From NCBI RefSeq assembly GCF_015351245.1, contig NZ_JADKSO010000001.1, positions 682,001 to 746,000 on the forward strand: a stretch of DNA of 64,000 nucleotides, given 5' to 3'. This document shows, piece after piece, positions 33,218 through 42,164 of the stretch. Each line of letters opens with the position of its first letter. Positions within the stretch are counted from its first letter, which is position 1. Source of the stretch: Rathayibacter sp. VKM Ac-2879. Lineage in GTDB: Bacteria; Actinomycetota; Actinomycetes; Actinomycetales; Microbacteriaceae. The position numbers and the translations under genes are program-made. The notes beneath the pieces were generated by a model. The model was not told where the DNA came from. It saw nothing but the letters and a program-made list of their open reading frames with translations, and made no database searches.

Positions 33218-33918
33218 GCGCCGCAGAGAACAAGGAACCCGAGGTCGCCGCCGTGTCGGAGGCCCCCGTCGAGACCGCTGCGTCCACGCAGCCGCAGCAG
33301 GAGGCTCGCGAGCCTCGCCGCGGCGGCCGTGACCGCAACCAGGGTGGCCGCGACCGCGGTGGCCGTGACGCCGAGAAGAGCCAGTTCCTCGAGCGCGTCG
33401 TGACCATCAACCGCGTGTCGAAGGTCGTCAAGGGTGGCCGTCGCTTCAGCTTCACCGCTCTCGTGGTCGTCGGAGACGGCAACGGGCTCGTCGGCGTCGG
33501 CTACGGCAAGGCCCGTGAGGTCCCCACCGCCATCTCCAAGGGCGTCGAGGAGGCGAAGAAGAACTTCTTCCGCGTCCCCCGCGTCGCCTCCACCATCCCC
33601 CACCCCGTGCAGGGTGAGGCCGCCGCCGGTGTGGTGCTCCTGCGCCCCGCCGCCGCGGGTACCGGTGTCATCGCCGGTGGTCCGGTCCGCGCCGTGCTCG
33701 AGTGCGCCGGCATCCACGACGTCCTGAGCAAGTCGCTCGGCTCGTCGAACACCATCAACATCGTCCACGCGACCGTCAAGGCTCTCCAGCAGCTCGAGGA
33801 GCCGCGCGCCGTCGCCGCTCGTCGCGGTCTCGACTTCGACCGGGTTGCTCCGGCTCGTCTCGTCCGTGCCGAGGCCGACGCGCTCGCCGCGGCGTCCACC
33901 GCGAAGGCAGGTGCCTGA
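33214..33918 (+). CDS. rpsE: 30S ribosomal protein S5
   Basis: A 234-residue protein important for decoding accuracy. The core starts near residue 55 ([20 protein letters not shown]) and contains [20 protein letters not shown]. The first 55 residues are an acidic then Arg/Gly-rich extension ([18 protein letters not shown]), longer than in most bacteria. It overlaps rplR by 4 nt and rpmD by 1 nt. Confidence 0.98.
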   Translation: MSAAENKEPEVAAVSEAPVETAASTQPQQEAREPRRGGRDRNQGGRDRGGRDAEKSQFLERVVTINRVSKVVKGGRRFSFTALVVVGDGNGLVGVGYGKAREVPTAISKGVEEAKKNFFRVPRVASTIPHPVQGEAAAGVVLLRPAAAGTGVIAGGPVRAVLECAGIHDVLSKSLGSSNTINIVHATVKALQQLEEPRAVAARRGLDFDRVAPARLVRAEADALAAASTAKAGA

Positions 33919-34100
33919 TGGCCCAGCTCAAAGTGACCCAGGTCAAGTCGAAGGTCAGCGAGAAGCAGTACCAGCGCGACACGCTGCGCTCGCTCGGCCT
34001 CAAGAAGATCGGTCAGAGCGTCGTCCGCGAGGACAACGCCCAGAACCGCGGATACGTGAAGACCGTCGCCCACCTGGTGAAGGTCGAGGAGATTGACTAA
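33918..34100 (+). CDS. rpmD: 50S ribosomal protein L30
   Basis: A 60-residue protein, [17 protein letters not shown] followed by [20 protein letters not shown], the normal L30 length. The ATG shares its first base with the rpsE stop (TGATG) and its stop with the rplO start (TAATG), a fully coupled trio. Confidence 0.98.
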   Translation: MAQLKVTQVKSKVSEKQYQRDTLRSLGLKKIGQSVVREDNAQNRGYVKTVAHLVKVEEID

Positions 34101-34624
34101 TGGCTGAGACGAAGAAGGCCGCCGCGACGGAGTCCGCTCCGGTGCAGGCGACCACCACCACGAGCGCGGCGGCGCCGGCGACCAGGGAGCACGTGCTCAA
34201 GGTCCACCACCTCCGCCCCGCTGCAGGAGCCAAGAAGGCCAAGACCCGCGTGGGTCGCGGTGAGGGCTCGAAGGGCAAGACCGCCGGTCGCGGCACCAAG
34301 GGCACCAAGGCCCGCTACCAGGTGCGCGTCGGTTTCGAGGGTGGGCAGATGCCGCTGCACATGCGCACCCCGAAGCTCCGCGGCTTCAAGAACCCGTTCC
34401 GTGTCGAGTACCAGGTCGTGAACCTGTCTGCTCTCGCGGAGCTCTACCCCCAGGGTGGGGACGTCACCATCGGTGACCTCGTCGCTAAGGGTGCTGTGCG
34501 CAAGAACGAGAAGGTCAAGGTTCTCGGCGATGGCGACATTGCGGTTAAGCTGAACGTCGCGGTCGACAAGGTCTCCGGCTCTGCTGAGCAGAAGATCGTC
34601 GCTGCGGGCGGATCCATCAGGTAG
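34100..34624 (+). CDS. rplO: 50S ribosomal protein L15
   Basis: A 174-residue protein. After about 30 Ala/Thr-rich extra residues, [20 protein letters not shown] and [19 protein letters not shown] begin the canonical L15 sequence. It organises 23S rRNA late in assembly. A long hairpin separates it from secY. Confidence 0.98.
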   Translation: MAETKKAAATESAPVQATTTTSAAAPATREHVLKVHHLRPAAGAKKAKTRVGRGEGSKGKTAGRGTKGTKARYQVRVGFEGGQMPLHMRTPKLRGFKNPFRVEYQVVNLSALAELYPQGGDVTIGDLVAKGAVRKNEKVKVLGDGDIAVKLNVAVDKVSGSAEQKIVAAGGSIR

Positions 34625-34639
34625 CACGAGCAGCTTGTC

Positions 34640-34689
34640 GGTCGAGCTTGTCACGCCGACTCCTCCGGGAGTGCGTGGCAAGCTCGACC
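34640..34689 (+). terminator. 16-bp hairpin between rplO and secY
   Basis: The arms 34640-34655 and 34674-34689 pair with a single G-U, and the loop contains a further actcc/ggagt stem. It lies 16 nt after the rplO stop and 41 nt before secY. It may be an attenuator or processing site that lowers secY relative to ribosomal proteins. Confidence 0.6.
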
Positions 34690-34729
34690 TGTATCCCGCA
34701 CCAAAGATTTGAGCAGGAGACCCTAGGTA

Positions 34730-36052
34730 GTGTTTGGCGCCGTTGCGCGGATCTTCCGCACCCCCGACCTCCGCCGCAAGATCGGCTTCACCCTTGCGAT
34801 CGTGGCGATCTTCCGGCTGGGATCCTTCATCCCCGCCCCCTTCGTCGACTTCAGTGCCGTCCAGGCCTGTCTCGCCGGAAACCAGGGCACCTCCGGTCTC
34901 TACGAGCTCGTGAACCTCTTCAGCGGCGGAGCCCTGCTCCAGCTGTCGATCTTCGCGCTCGGCATCATGCCGTACATCACGGCCTCGATCATCGTGCAGC
35001 TGCTGCGCGTGGTCATCCCTCACTTCGAGACCCTCTACAAGGAGGGCCAGTCGGGTCAGGGCAAGCTGACGCAGTACACCCGCTATCTCACGATCGCGCT
35101 CGGTGTGCTCCAGTCGACCACCCTGATCACGGTCGCCCGCTCGGGCGCGCTGTTCGGCAACTCCGGTGTGCCCGAGTGCTCGGCGCTCATCATCACCGAC
35201 GAGTGGTACTCGATCCTCCTCATGGTCGTCACCATGACGGCGGGCACCGGCATCATCATGTGGATGGGCGAGCTCATCACCGAGCGCGGCATCGGCAACG
35301 GGATGTCGCTGTTGATCTTCACCTCGATCGCCGCCCAGTTCCCGACCTCGCTCTGGTCGATCGCGCAGTCGCGCGGCTTCGAGACGTTCCTCCTCGTGCT
35401 CGGAGTGGGCCTCGTGCTCGTCGTCGCCGTGGTGTTCGTCGAACAGTCGCAGAGACGCATCCCCGTGCAATACGCGAAACGGATGGTCGGTCGGCGCACC
35501 TACGGGGGCAACAACACCTACATTCCGATCAAGGTGAACATGGCAGGCGTCGTGCCCGTCATCTTCGCCTCCTCGCTCCTGTACCTGCCCGCCCTCATCG
35601 CGCAGTTCAACCAGCCGGGCGCAGGACAGGCGGCTCCGGCGTGGGTCACGTGGATCACGACCTACCTCACCAAGGGCGATCACCCGCTCTATATGGCGCT
35701 GTACTTCCTCCTGATCGTCGGGTTCACCTACTTCTACGTCGCGATCACCTTCAACCCCGACGAGGTCGCCGACAACATGAAGCGCTACGGAGGCTTCATC
35801 CCCGGCATCCGTGCGGGTCGGCCCACGGCGGAGTACCTCAATTACGTCCTGACCCGGGTGACGTTGCCCGGCTCGGTCTACCTGGGTCTGATCGCCCTTG
35901 TCCCGCTGGTCGCCCTGGCGCTAGTGGGAGCGAACCAGAACTTCCCCTTCGGCGGCACGTCGATCCTCATCATCGTCGGAGTCGGGCTGGAGACGGTGAA
36001 GCAGATCGACTCGCAGCTGCAGCAGCGTCACTACGAAGGGCTCCTCCGATGA
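34730..36052 (+). CDS. secY: Protein translocase subunit SecY
   Basis: A 440-residue membrane protein with about ten helices forming the export channel. [37 protein letters not shown] and the cytoplasmic [21 protein letters not shown] loop are characteristic. The start is GTG at 34730 with AGGAGA 9 nt upstream. The last 4 nt overlap adk (ATGA), which couples the two. Confidence 0.98.
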   Translation: MFGAVARIFRTPDLRRKIGFTLAIVAIFRLGSFIPAPFVDFSAVQACLAGNQGTSGLYELVNLFSGGALLQLSIFALGIMPYITASIIVQLLRVVIPHFETLYKEGQSGQGKLTQYTRYLTIALGVLQSTTLITVARSGALFGNSGVPECSALIITDEWYSILLMVVTMTAGTGIIMWMGELITERGIGNGMSLLIFTSIAAQFPTSLWSIAQSRGFETFLLVLGVGLVLVVAVVFVEQSQRRIPVQYAKRMVGRRTYGGNNTYIPIKVNMAGVVPVIFASSLLYLPALIAQFNQPGAGQAAPAWVTWITTYLTKGDHPLYMALYFLLIVGFTYFYVAITFNPDEVADNMKRYGGFIPGIRAGRPTAEYLNYVLTRVTLPGSVYLGLIALVPLVALALVGANQNFPFGGTSILIIVGVGLETVKQIDSQLQQRHYEGLLR

Positions 36053-36666
36053 CCTCGAACCCGGTCGGCTTCCGTCTCTTGCTGATCGGCCCTCCCGGCG
36101 CAGGCAAAGGGACGCAGGCCGCCAGGCTGTGCGAGATCCTCGACGTCCCGGCGATCTCGACCGGGGACATCTTCCGCGCGAACGTCGCCAACGAGACGGA
36201 ACTCGGTCTGCAGGCCAAGGCGTTCCTCGACGCCGGACGCTATGTGCCGGACGAACTCACCAACGCGATCGTGCACGACCGCCTGCAGGAGGCCGACGCC
36301 TCCACGGGCTTTCTGCTCGACGGCTACCCGCGCACGACCGAGCAGGTCGACGAGCTCGACCGGATCCTCGCGGCCGACGACAACCGTCTCGACGCGGTCG
36401 TGCAGCTCACGGCCGACCCCGACGAGGTCGTGGCTCGACTGCTCAAGCGCTCGGCCGAGCAGGGGCGTAGCGACGACACCGAGGACGTCATCCGTCGCCG
36501 TCTCGCGCTCTACGAGGAGCAGACCGCTCCACTCATCGACGTCTACGCTGCCCGCGGCCTCGTGGTCGTCGTCGATGGGCTCGGCCCTGTCGACGAGGTC
36601 ACCGAGAGGATCGTGACGGCGCTCGAGGGGCATCGCGTGAGCCGTCTCGACTCGCCGGCCGCCTGA
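36049..36666 (+). CDS. adk: Adenylate kinase
   Basis: A 205-residue enzyme that converts ATP + AMP to 2 [13 protein letters not shown] (residues 14-23) is the P-loop, [10 protein letters not shown] the AMP site and [10 protein letters not shown] the conserved lid-proximal motif. The lid is of the short type without a Cys4 zinc site, as in other actinobacteria. The start is fixed by the overlap with secY. Confidence 0.97.
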   Translation: MTSNPVGFRLLLIGPPGAGKGTQAARLCEILDVPAISTGDIFRANVANETELGLQAKAFLDAGRYVPDELTNAIVHDRLQEADASTGFLLDGYPRTTEQVDELDRILAADDNRLDAVVQLTADPDEVVARLLKRSAEQGRSDDTEDVIRRRLALYEEQTAPLIDVYAARGLVVVVDGLGPVDEVTERIVTALEGHRVSRLDSPAA

Positions 36667-36669
36667 ACC

Positions 36670-37515
36670 GTGGCGCTGCGCTCCTCCCTCTACAAGACCC
36701 CGGCCCAGCTGCGGGCGATGCTCGCACCCGGCCTCGCGACGGCCGCCTCGCTCGACGCGGTCCGCGCAGCGCTCCGCCCGGGCGTCACGACCCTCGAGCT
36801 CGACACGATCGCGGAGGCCGCGATCATCGAGCGCGGGGGGCACTCCAACTTCGCGCTCGTCCCCGGCTATCGGCACACGATCTGCGCGTCCGTGAACGAC
36901 GAGGTCGTGCACGGCATCCCCGGCGGACGTGTACTCGAACCCGGCGACATCGTCTCGATCGACAGTGGCGCCGAGGTGGACGGCTGGAACGGCGACTCCG
37001 CCCTGACCCTGGTGCTGCCTGACCCGACGCGCCCCGACGAGGTCGCCGCCCGCGCCGAGCTCTCGCGCGTGACGGAGGGCTCGCTGTGGCGCGGGATCGC
37101 GGCCCTCGCCACGGCGCGGCACCTCAACGAGGTCGGTGCGGCGATCGAGGAGTACATCGAGGACGAGGCGGAACGGACCGGCCGGGTCTACGGCATCCTC
37201 ACCGACTACGTCGGCCACGGCATTGGCCGATCGATGCACGAGGCGCCGCCGGTGTTCAACTATCGGGTCCGTCAGCGCGGGCCGGAGGTGAAACCCGGCC
37301 TGGTCGTCGCGATCGAGCCGATGGTCACCGCCGGCAGCGCCGAGACCGTGGTGCGCGAGGACGAGTGGACCGTGGCGACGGAGGACGGCAGTATGGCGGC
37401 GCACTGGGAGCACTCGGTTGCCGTGCATCGCGACGGAATCTGGGTGACCACACTGGCGGACGGCGGCGCGGCGGGCCTGGCGCAGTACGGCATCGTGCCG
37501 ACGCCGATCGCCTAG
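36670..37515 (+). CDS. map: Methionine aminopeptidase, type I
   Basis: A 281-residue metalloprotease that removes the initiator Met. The metal ligands read as Asp 98, Asp 109, His 183, Glu 216 and Glu 248, and His 81 in NDEVVHGIPG is the catalytic His. The start is GTG, 3 nt after adk. secY-adk-map is the conserved order in Gram-positive bacteria. It converges on the MtlR-like gene with a 22-nt gap. Confidence 0.97.
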   Translation: MALRSSLYKTPAQLRAMLAPGLATAASLDAVRAALRPGVTTLELDTIAEAAIIERGGHSNFALVPGYRHTICASVNDEVVHGIPGGRVLEPGDIVSIDSGAEVDGWNGDSALTLVLPDPTRPDEVAARAELSRVTEGSLWRGIAALATARHLNEVGAAIEEYIEDEAERTGRVYGILTDYVGHGIGRSMHEAPPVFNYRVRQRGPEVKPGLVVAIEPMVTAGSAETVVREDEWTVATEDGSMAAHWEHSVAVHRDGIWVTTLADGGAAGLAQYGIVPTPIA

Positions 37516-37537
37516 GCGACGCGACGGAGGCGACGCC

Positions 37538-39457
37538 TCAGCTGTCGAAGACCCGCACGAGCTCTTCGATGAAGGCGCCGAAGTCGACCGAGCGTCGGAT
37601 GAGGCGCTGCACCTCCGCGCGCTCCGAGAAGACCTCGACGAACTGGTCGAAGACGGTCTGGAAGGTGCTGCGTCCCTCCGAGGCGAAGGCGATCATCGCG
37701 ATGACGTTGACGCGCTGCTCGCCCCACTGCATCGGAGTGTCGTTCACGACGATCGCTATCGACGTGCGGCGCGCGCTCATCACCATCGCATGCGGCACCG
37801 CGAGGGTGTCGGTGAAGGCCGTGGAGCTCATCCGTTCGCGGTCGATCGCCCCCTCGACGTAGTCGGCGTCGATGATGCCCCGCGCGATCATCCGCTCGCC
37901 GAGGAGGCGGATCATCGCCGCCTCGTCGCCGGCATGCAGGTTGCGGAAGAACAGCGACTCGTCGAAAAACTGCAGCAGCTCGTCCTTGATCTGGGTGCGG
38001 CGACGGTGACGTCGTACACGTGCGATGGCGCGGCGCACCGCCTCCACATCGTGATCGGTCAGGAACGGCTGCACCAGGACGACCTCGTCGGAGGCGGGCC
38101 GCTCGTCGATCGTGGTGATCACGAGGTCGGCGGTCAGCCGGCTCCAGTCGACGTCGCTCCGGGTGATCAGCGAACGCACCTCGACCTCCGTGCCGAGCGA
38201 GCGCTCGACCCGCAGCCGGAGCATGTGCGCCAGGTCGTAGTAGTTCGGGCAGACGATCACGCAGGAGAGGCGCTCCTCGCGCCGTGACACCCGCTCGAGG
38301 AACGACCCGACATGCAAGGCGATGTAGGCGATCTCGTCCTCGTTGACCGAGATGTCCCGGCGCCGCTGCAGCCCGCTGGCGAGGAACACGGCGATCTCGT
38401 AGGTCATCGGGTAGCTGGTCTTGATCGAGCGCGTCAGCGGATTGCGGGAGTAGCCGCCCTCCCCGGCGCGGGCCACGAGATTGCGCACATGCAGCGCCAG
38501 GCGCGCGATGAAGCCTTCGTCGTCGAGGTCCACGAGATAGGCGGCGTTGACCTCCGCGACGAGCTCGCGGACGACGGAGAGGTCCTCCGGGTCGACGTAG
38601 TTCTCGACGACGGCGCTGATCGGCTCGTTCTGACCGGGAGTCGCCACGCGGGTGGTCATCAGGATTCCGAGCTGAGCGAGCTCGGCGTCCGTCAGCGGCG
38701 TCGCGAAGTGCCGTTCGACGAGCTCGGCCAGAAGCGTGGCGAGCTCACCGTGCGTAGCCGACGAAGGGCGTTCGGGAGAGGGGTCGCGGATCCCCCTCGA
38801 GACGCGGTCGACGGCGATCGCGATGTGCAGGAGCACGCTGTTCACGCCGTAGTCATTGATGTAGTAGCCGCGCGACTCCAGCGCGGCGAGCAGCTCGGTC
38901 TTGAACGCGCCGAGGCCGGGCGAGGCGAACTCGCGCTGCACGTCGTCGAGGGTGAAGACGCCCTGCGCGCTCTCGTCACGGAACATCCGGGAGATCAAGC
39001 GGCGCCGTGCCTCCTCGCTGCCCTCGAGCCGTACCAGGGGACCGCGCCTGAGCAGGCCGAGCCCCGCCTCCTCGGCCAGCACCCTGACCCGGCGCAGATC
39101 GGCCTCGACCGTCGACTCGCTCACCGTGAGTGCATCGGCGAGGACATACACGTCGACGCCGGAGTCGGACTCGACGAGCCGGCGGACGATGCTGTAGAGC
39201 CGGTCGCGGGGGGTGTCCGGTTCGACGTCGCGGCTGCGCTGCGCCTCGACGAAGGCCGCATACGCGTCACGGTCGAGGCGGTAGCCGTTCGCGGAGGACT
39301 CGATCGGTTCGAGCGGAGCGGCCTGCCCCTTCACCGCGGTCACATAGCTGCGCACGCTCCGGGTCGTCACGCCGAGCCGATCGGCGAGCTCGTGCGCCGT
39401 CACCCAGCCGTCGGCGCGCAGGAGGTACTCCAGCAGGCGTTCGCGATTGTCAGGCAT
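37538..39457 (-). CDS. mtlR: MtlR-type PRD-containing transcriptional activator of mannitol genes
   Basis: A 639-residue regulator of the BglG/MtlR class. It has an N-terminal helix-turn-helix (LADRLGVTTRSVRSYVTAVK, residues 19-40), a second one (LADALTVSESTVEADLRRV), two PTS regulation domains with His in LLHIAIAVDR, ERHFATPLT, LALHVRNL and YIALHVGSF, an EIIB-like domain with Cys in VIVCPNYYDLAH, and a C-terminal EIIA-like domain with His 556 in LAVPHAM. HPr and EIICB normally control it by phosphorylation. The frame is open 90 codons upstream, but the ATG at 39457 with GGAG gives the family start. It is divergent from the PTS genes it likely activates. Confidence 0.88.
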   Translation of the reverse strand: MPDNRERLLEYLLRADGWVTAHELADRLGVTTRSVRSYVTAVKGQAAPLEPIESSANGYRLDRDAYAAFVEAQRSRDVEPDTPRDRLYSIVRRLVESDSGVDVYVLADALTVSESTVEADLRRVRVLAEEAGLGLLRRGPLVRLEGSEEARRRLISRMFRDESAQGVFTLDDVQREFASPGLGAFKTELLAALESRGYYINDYGVNSVLLHIAIAVDRVSRGIRDPSPERPSSATHGELATLLAELVERHFATPLTDAELAQLGILMTTRVATPGQNEPISAVVENYVDPEDLSVVRELVAEVNAAYLVDLDDEGFIARLALHVRNLVARAGEGGYSRNPLTRSIKTSYPMTYEIAVFLASGLQRRRDISVNEDEIAYIALHVGSFLERVSRREERLSCVIVCPNYYDLAHMLRLRVERSLGTEVEVRSLITRSDVDWSRLTADLVITTIDERPASDEVVLVQPFLTDHDVEAVRRAIARVRRHRRRTQIKDELLQFFDESLFFRNLHAGDEAAMIRLLGERMIARGIIDADYVEGAIDRERMSSTAFTDTLAVPHAMVMSARRTSIAIVVNDTPMQWGEQRVNVIAMIAFASEGRSTFQTVFDQFVEVFSERAEVQRLIRRSVDFGAFIEELVRVFDS

Positions 39458-39690
39458 CAGGCTCCAGGCATGCGGTCGGTGCTCAGCACCGTGACCCGTG
39501 AGGACCCGAGCGGCACGGGCGGCGAGTCGTCCGTGCTGGCAGTCAACCACCTCCACCCCGGGTGCGGGAAACCCCGGCACCCCCGGAAGGGCGGCGTTTC
39601 CGCCCCGGCGGAAGATTGTCTGTTGGAGCGCAACGCCCTCCTCCGGCGAAGCTAGGGGAGTTACGACCCGGACGCGAGGAGGCGAACGCG
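39458..39690. promoter_or_regulatory. Divergent regulatory region between mtlR and the PTS genes
   Basis: It contains two dyads: CGGTGCT-C-AGCACCG at 39477-39491, close to the mtlR start, and TTCCGCC-CC-GGCGGAA at 39598-39613, upstream of the EIIB-like gene. Either could be an activator or repressor site. GAGGAGG at about 39676-39682 is the ribosome binding site of the next gene. No clear -35/-10 pair is visible. Confidence 0.45.
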
Positions 39691-40077
39691 GTGCGCACCA
39701 TCTTGATCGTCTGCGGCGCAGGCGCATCGAGCACCTTCTTGGCCCACCGGCTGAGAGCGGTTGCGAAGGAGCGCGGCATGGCTGCCGTGTTCCGCTCCGA
39801 GACCCTCGCGGGGCTCGACACGACCCTCGCAGAGGCCGACGTCCTCCTGGTGGGGCCGCACCTCGGGCCGCAGTTCGACGGACTCCGCCAGCGCGCGGAG
39901 AGCGTCGGCGCCGCGGCAGCCCTCCTCCCGCCCGATGTCTTCGGAGCGCACGGTGCCGATGCCGTGCTCGAGACCCTTCCGGTCCTGTTCGCCGCCCACG
40001 CGGCCGGCCACGATCGGGCAGGAGCCTCCTCCACCCGCCCCGTCGTGTCGGGAGAGCCCGACGCCGGGCACCACTGA
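39691..40077 (+). CDS. Orphan PTS EIIB-like protein (lactose/cellobiose type)
   Basis: A 128-residue protein beginning MRTILIVCGAGASSTFLAHRLR, where Cys 8 in the CGAGASST loop is the phosphoryl acceptor typical of lactose/cellobiose EIIB. VLLVGPHLGPQFDGLRQRAE matches the family GPQ block. No EIIC or EIIA of that class is nearby; instead the gene opens the cluster with ptsH and ptsI. The last 25 residues are disordered. GTG 39691 was chosen for its GAGGAGG site. It may relay phosphate to the MtlR activator or to a distant permease. Confidence 0.75.
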   Translation: MRTILIVCGAGASSTFLAHRLRAVAKERGMAAVFRSETLAGLDTTLAEADVLLVGPHLGPQFDGLRQRAESVGAAAALLPPDVFGAHGADAVLETLPVLFAAHAAGHDRAGASSTRPVVSGEPDAGHH

Positions 40078-40112
40078 CGCAGTTCCGACTGCGAGATCAA
40101 GGAGAAACGTTC

Positions 40113-40379
40113 ATGGTCGAGCGCACCGTGCAGGTTGCATCGTCGAAGGGCCTCCACGCCCGTCCCGCCTCGCTCTTCAGCCAGGCCGCGGCGAAGTCAG
40201 GCCAGAAGGTCCTCGTCGCGAAAGGCGACGCCACCCCGGTCAACGCCGCGTCCATCCTCGGGATCATCTCGCTCGGAATCGAGCACGGCGACGAACTCAC
40301 CGTGAGCGTCGAGGGCGACAACGAGGAGGCGGTGCTCGAGGAGCTCAGCACCTTCCTCACCACCGACCACGACGCCTGA
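40113..40379 (+). CDS. ptsH: Phosphocarrier protein HPr
   Basis: An 88-residue phosphocarrier of the sugar phosphotransferase system. His 15 in SSKGLHARPAS accepts phosphate from enzyme I. Ser 47 in NAASILGIISLG is the position of the regulatory serine, although actinobacteria usually lack the dedicated kinase. GAT-CAAGGAG lies upstream of the ATG. It sits 35 nt after the EIIB-like gene and 50 nt before ptsI. Confidence 0.97.
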   Translation: MVERTVQVASSKGLHARPASLFSQAAAKSGQKVLVAKGDATPVNAASILGIISLGIEHGDELTVSVEGDNEEAVLEELSTFLTTDHDA

Positions 40380-40429
40380 GCCCCACCCGCCTCTCACCGC
40401 CGAGATCGCACGACAGGAACCGACCACTC

Positions 40430-42121
40430 ATGACGCTGTCCACGCCGCACACCGCCTACGCCTCCGCCAAGCTCCAGGGCACCGGGGTCGGTCGGGGCCT
40501 CGCCCTCGGTCCCCTCCTGCGCATGCCCGATCCGCTGCCCGAGCCCGAGGACGTCGCGAGCACCCGCTCGGTCGCCCATGAGGAGGAGCGCGCTGTCGCG
40601 TCGCTCTCGGCCACGGCCGCGACCATCCGTCACCGCGGTGAGCGGGCCGGCGGCTCCGCGAAGGACGTGCTCGACGCGCAGGCGCTGATGGCCGAGGACC
40701 CGTCGCTCGCCGATGACGTGAAGACGCGGATCGCCGCCGGCAAGACCGCCGAGCGCGCCGTGCACGAGGCCTTCGCCGGCTTCCGCGAGCTGCTGGTCGC
40801 GATGGGCGGCTATATGGCCGAGCGGGCGACCGACCTCGACGACGTCTCGCAGCGGGTCGTCGCCCACCTGCGCGGTGTGGCCGCACCGGGCGTGCCGGAG
40901 TCGGACGAGCCGTTCGTTCTCGTGGCCCGCGATCTCGCTCCGGCCGACACCGCGCTGCTCGACCTCGACAAGGTGCTCGGGCTCATCACGAGCGACGGCG
41001 GACCGACCTCGCACACCGCGATCCTCGCCCGCGAAAAGTCGATCACCGCGATCGTCGGCACGGCCGGCGCGCTCGACCTGCGCGACGGCCAGCTCGTCAT
41101 CCTCGACGCGAGCTCGGGAGTCGTGACGGTGAACCCCTCCGACGCCGAGATCGGCGACGCGAAGGCGGCGATCGCTGAGCGCGCCGAGCTGCTCGCGGCG
41201 CCCGTCCTGCCCGGGGCTCTCGCCGACGGCCATGCCGTGCCGCTGCTCGCGAACCTCGGCTCCGCGGACGGTGCCGCGAACGCGGTCGAGCTCGGCGCCG
41301 AAGGTGTGGGCCTTTTCCGCACCGAGTTCCTCTTCCTCGACGCGAAGGAGGCGCCGTCGGTCGCCGAGCAGGCCGAGCAGTACACGCGCCTCCTCGCCGC
41401 GTTCCCCGGTCGCAAGGTCGTGGTCCGTGCGCTCGACGCGGGTGCCGACAAGCCGTTGAGCTTCCTCAACGACGATCACGAGGAGAATCCCGCGCTCGGT
41501 CTGCGCGGACTGCGCGCCCTTCGCGCGAGCGAGCAGATCCTCCGCGATCAGCTGACAGCCCTCGCCCAGGCCGACGCTGCGACCGACGCCGACCTCTGGG
41601 TCATGGCGCCGATGGTCGCGACCGTCGACGAGGCCCGCTACTTCACCTCCATGGCGCGCGAGCTCGGCATCCGCACCGCCGGTGTCATGGTGGAGGTGCC
41701 CTCCTCCGCCCTGCTCGCCGACCGCATCCTCGGAGTGGCCGACTTCGCCTCCGTCGGCACCAACGACCTCACGCAGTACACCCTCGCCGCCGACCGGATG
41801 CTCGGCACTGTCTCGGCGTACCAGGACCCGTGGCACCCTGCGGTCCTCCGCCTCGTCGGCGAGGTCGGTCGCGCGGGGGCCGCGCTGGGGAAGCCTGTCG
41901 GAATCTGCGGCGAGGCCGCCGCGGACCCGTTGCTCGCCGTCGTCCTCGTCGGCCTCGGCGCGACGAGCCTCTCGATGTCGCCGTCGGCTCTCGCCGACGT
42001 GCGCGCCGAGCTGGCCGAGCACACCCTCGACGACGCCCAGCGGTTCGCCGAGCTCGCGCTCGCCGCGGACAGCGCCGCCGACGCACGTGCTGCGGTGACC
42101 GAGGCCATCGCCGCCTCCTGA
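40430..42121 (+). CDS. ptsI: Phosphoenolpyruvate-protein phosphotransferase (enzyme I)
   Basis: A 563-residue enzyme that moves phosphate from PEP to HPr. The phospho-His is His 195 in SDGGPTSHTAILAR. The C-terminal barrel has GVGLFRTEFLFL, GTNDLTQYTLAADR and VGICGEAAADP with the catalytic Cys. The ATG at 40430 gives the usual N-terminus. It lies between ptsH and the mannitol permease. Confidence 0.97.
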   Translation: MTLSTPHTAYASAKLQGTGVGRGLALGPLLRMPDPLPEPEDVASTRSVAHEEERAVASLSATAATIRHRGERAGGSAKDVLDAQALMAEDPSLADDVKTRIAAGKTAERAVHEAFAGFRELLVAMGGYMAERATDLDDVSQRVVAHLRGVAAPGVPESDEPFVLVARDLAPADTALLDLDKVLGLITSDGGPTSHTAILAREKSITAIVGTAGALDLRDGQLVILDASSGVVTVNPSDAEIGDAKAAIAERAELLAAPVLPGALADGHAVPLLANLGSADGAANAVELGAEGVGLFRTEFLFLDAKEAPSVAEQAEQYTRLLAAFPGRKVVVRALDAGADKPLSFLNDDHEENPALGLRGLRALRASEQILRDQLTALAQADAATDADLWVMAPMVATVDEARYFTSMARELGIRTAGVMVEVPSSALLADRILGVADFASVGTNDLTQYTLAADRMLGTVSAYQDPWHPAVLRLVGEVGRAGAALGKPVGICGEAAADPLLAVVLVGLGATSLSMSPSALADVRAELAEHTLDDAQRFAELALAADSAADARAAVTEAIAAS

Positions 42122-42164
42122 AGCCGTCCCCCACCCCGCCACCAGAAATCGGAGAACACATCAC

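Noticed and set aside
34648..36666. 672-codon frame seeming to fuse a secY-overlapping segment to adk
   Set aside because: The upstream 467 codons are out of frame with secY and have no homology; adk starts at 36049 with an ATGA overlap.
40394..42142. 582-codon minus frame antisense to ptsI
   Set aside because: Low-complexity Arg/Gly/Glu composition and exact coincidence with ptsI; a shadow frame.
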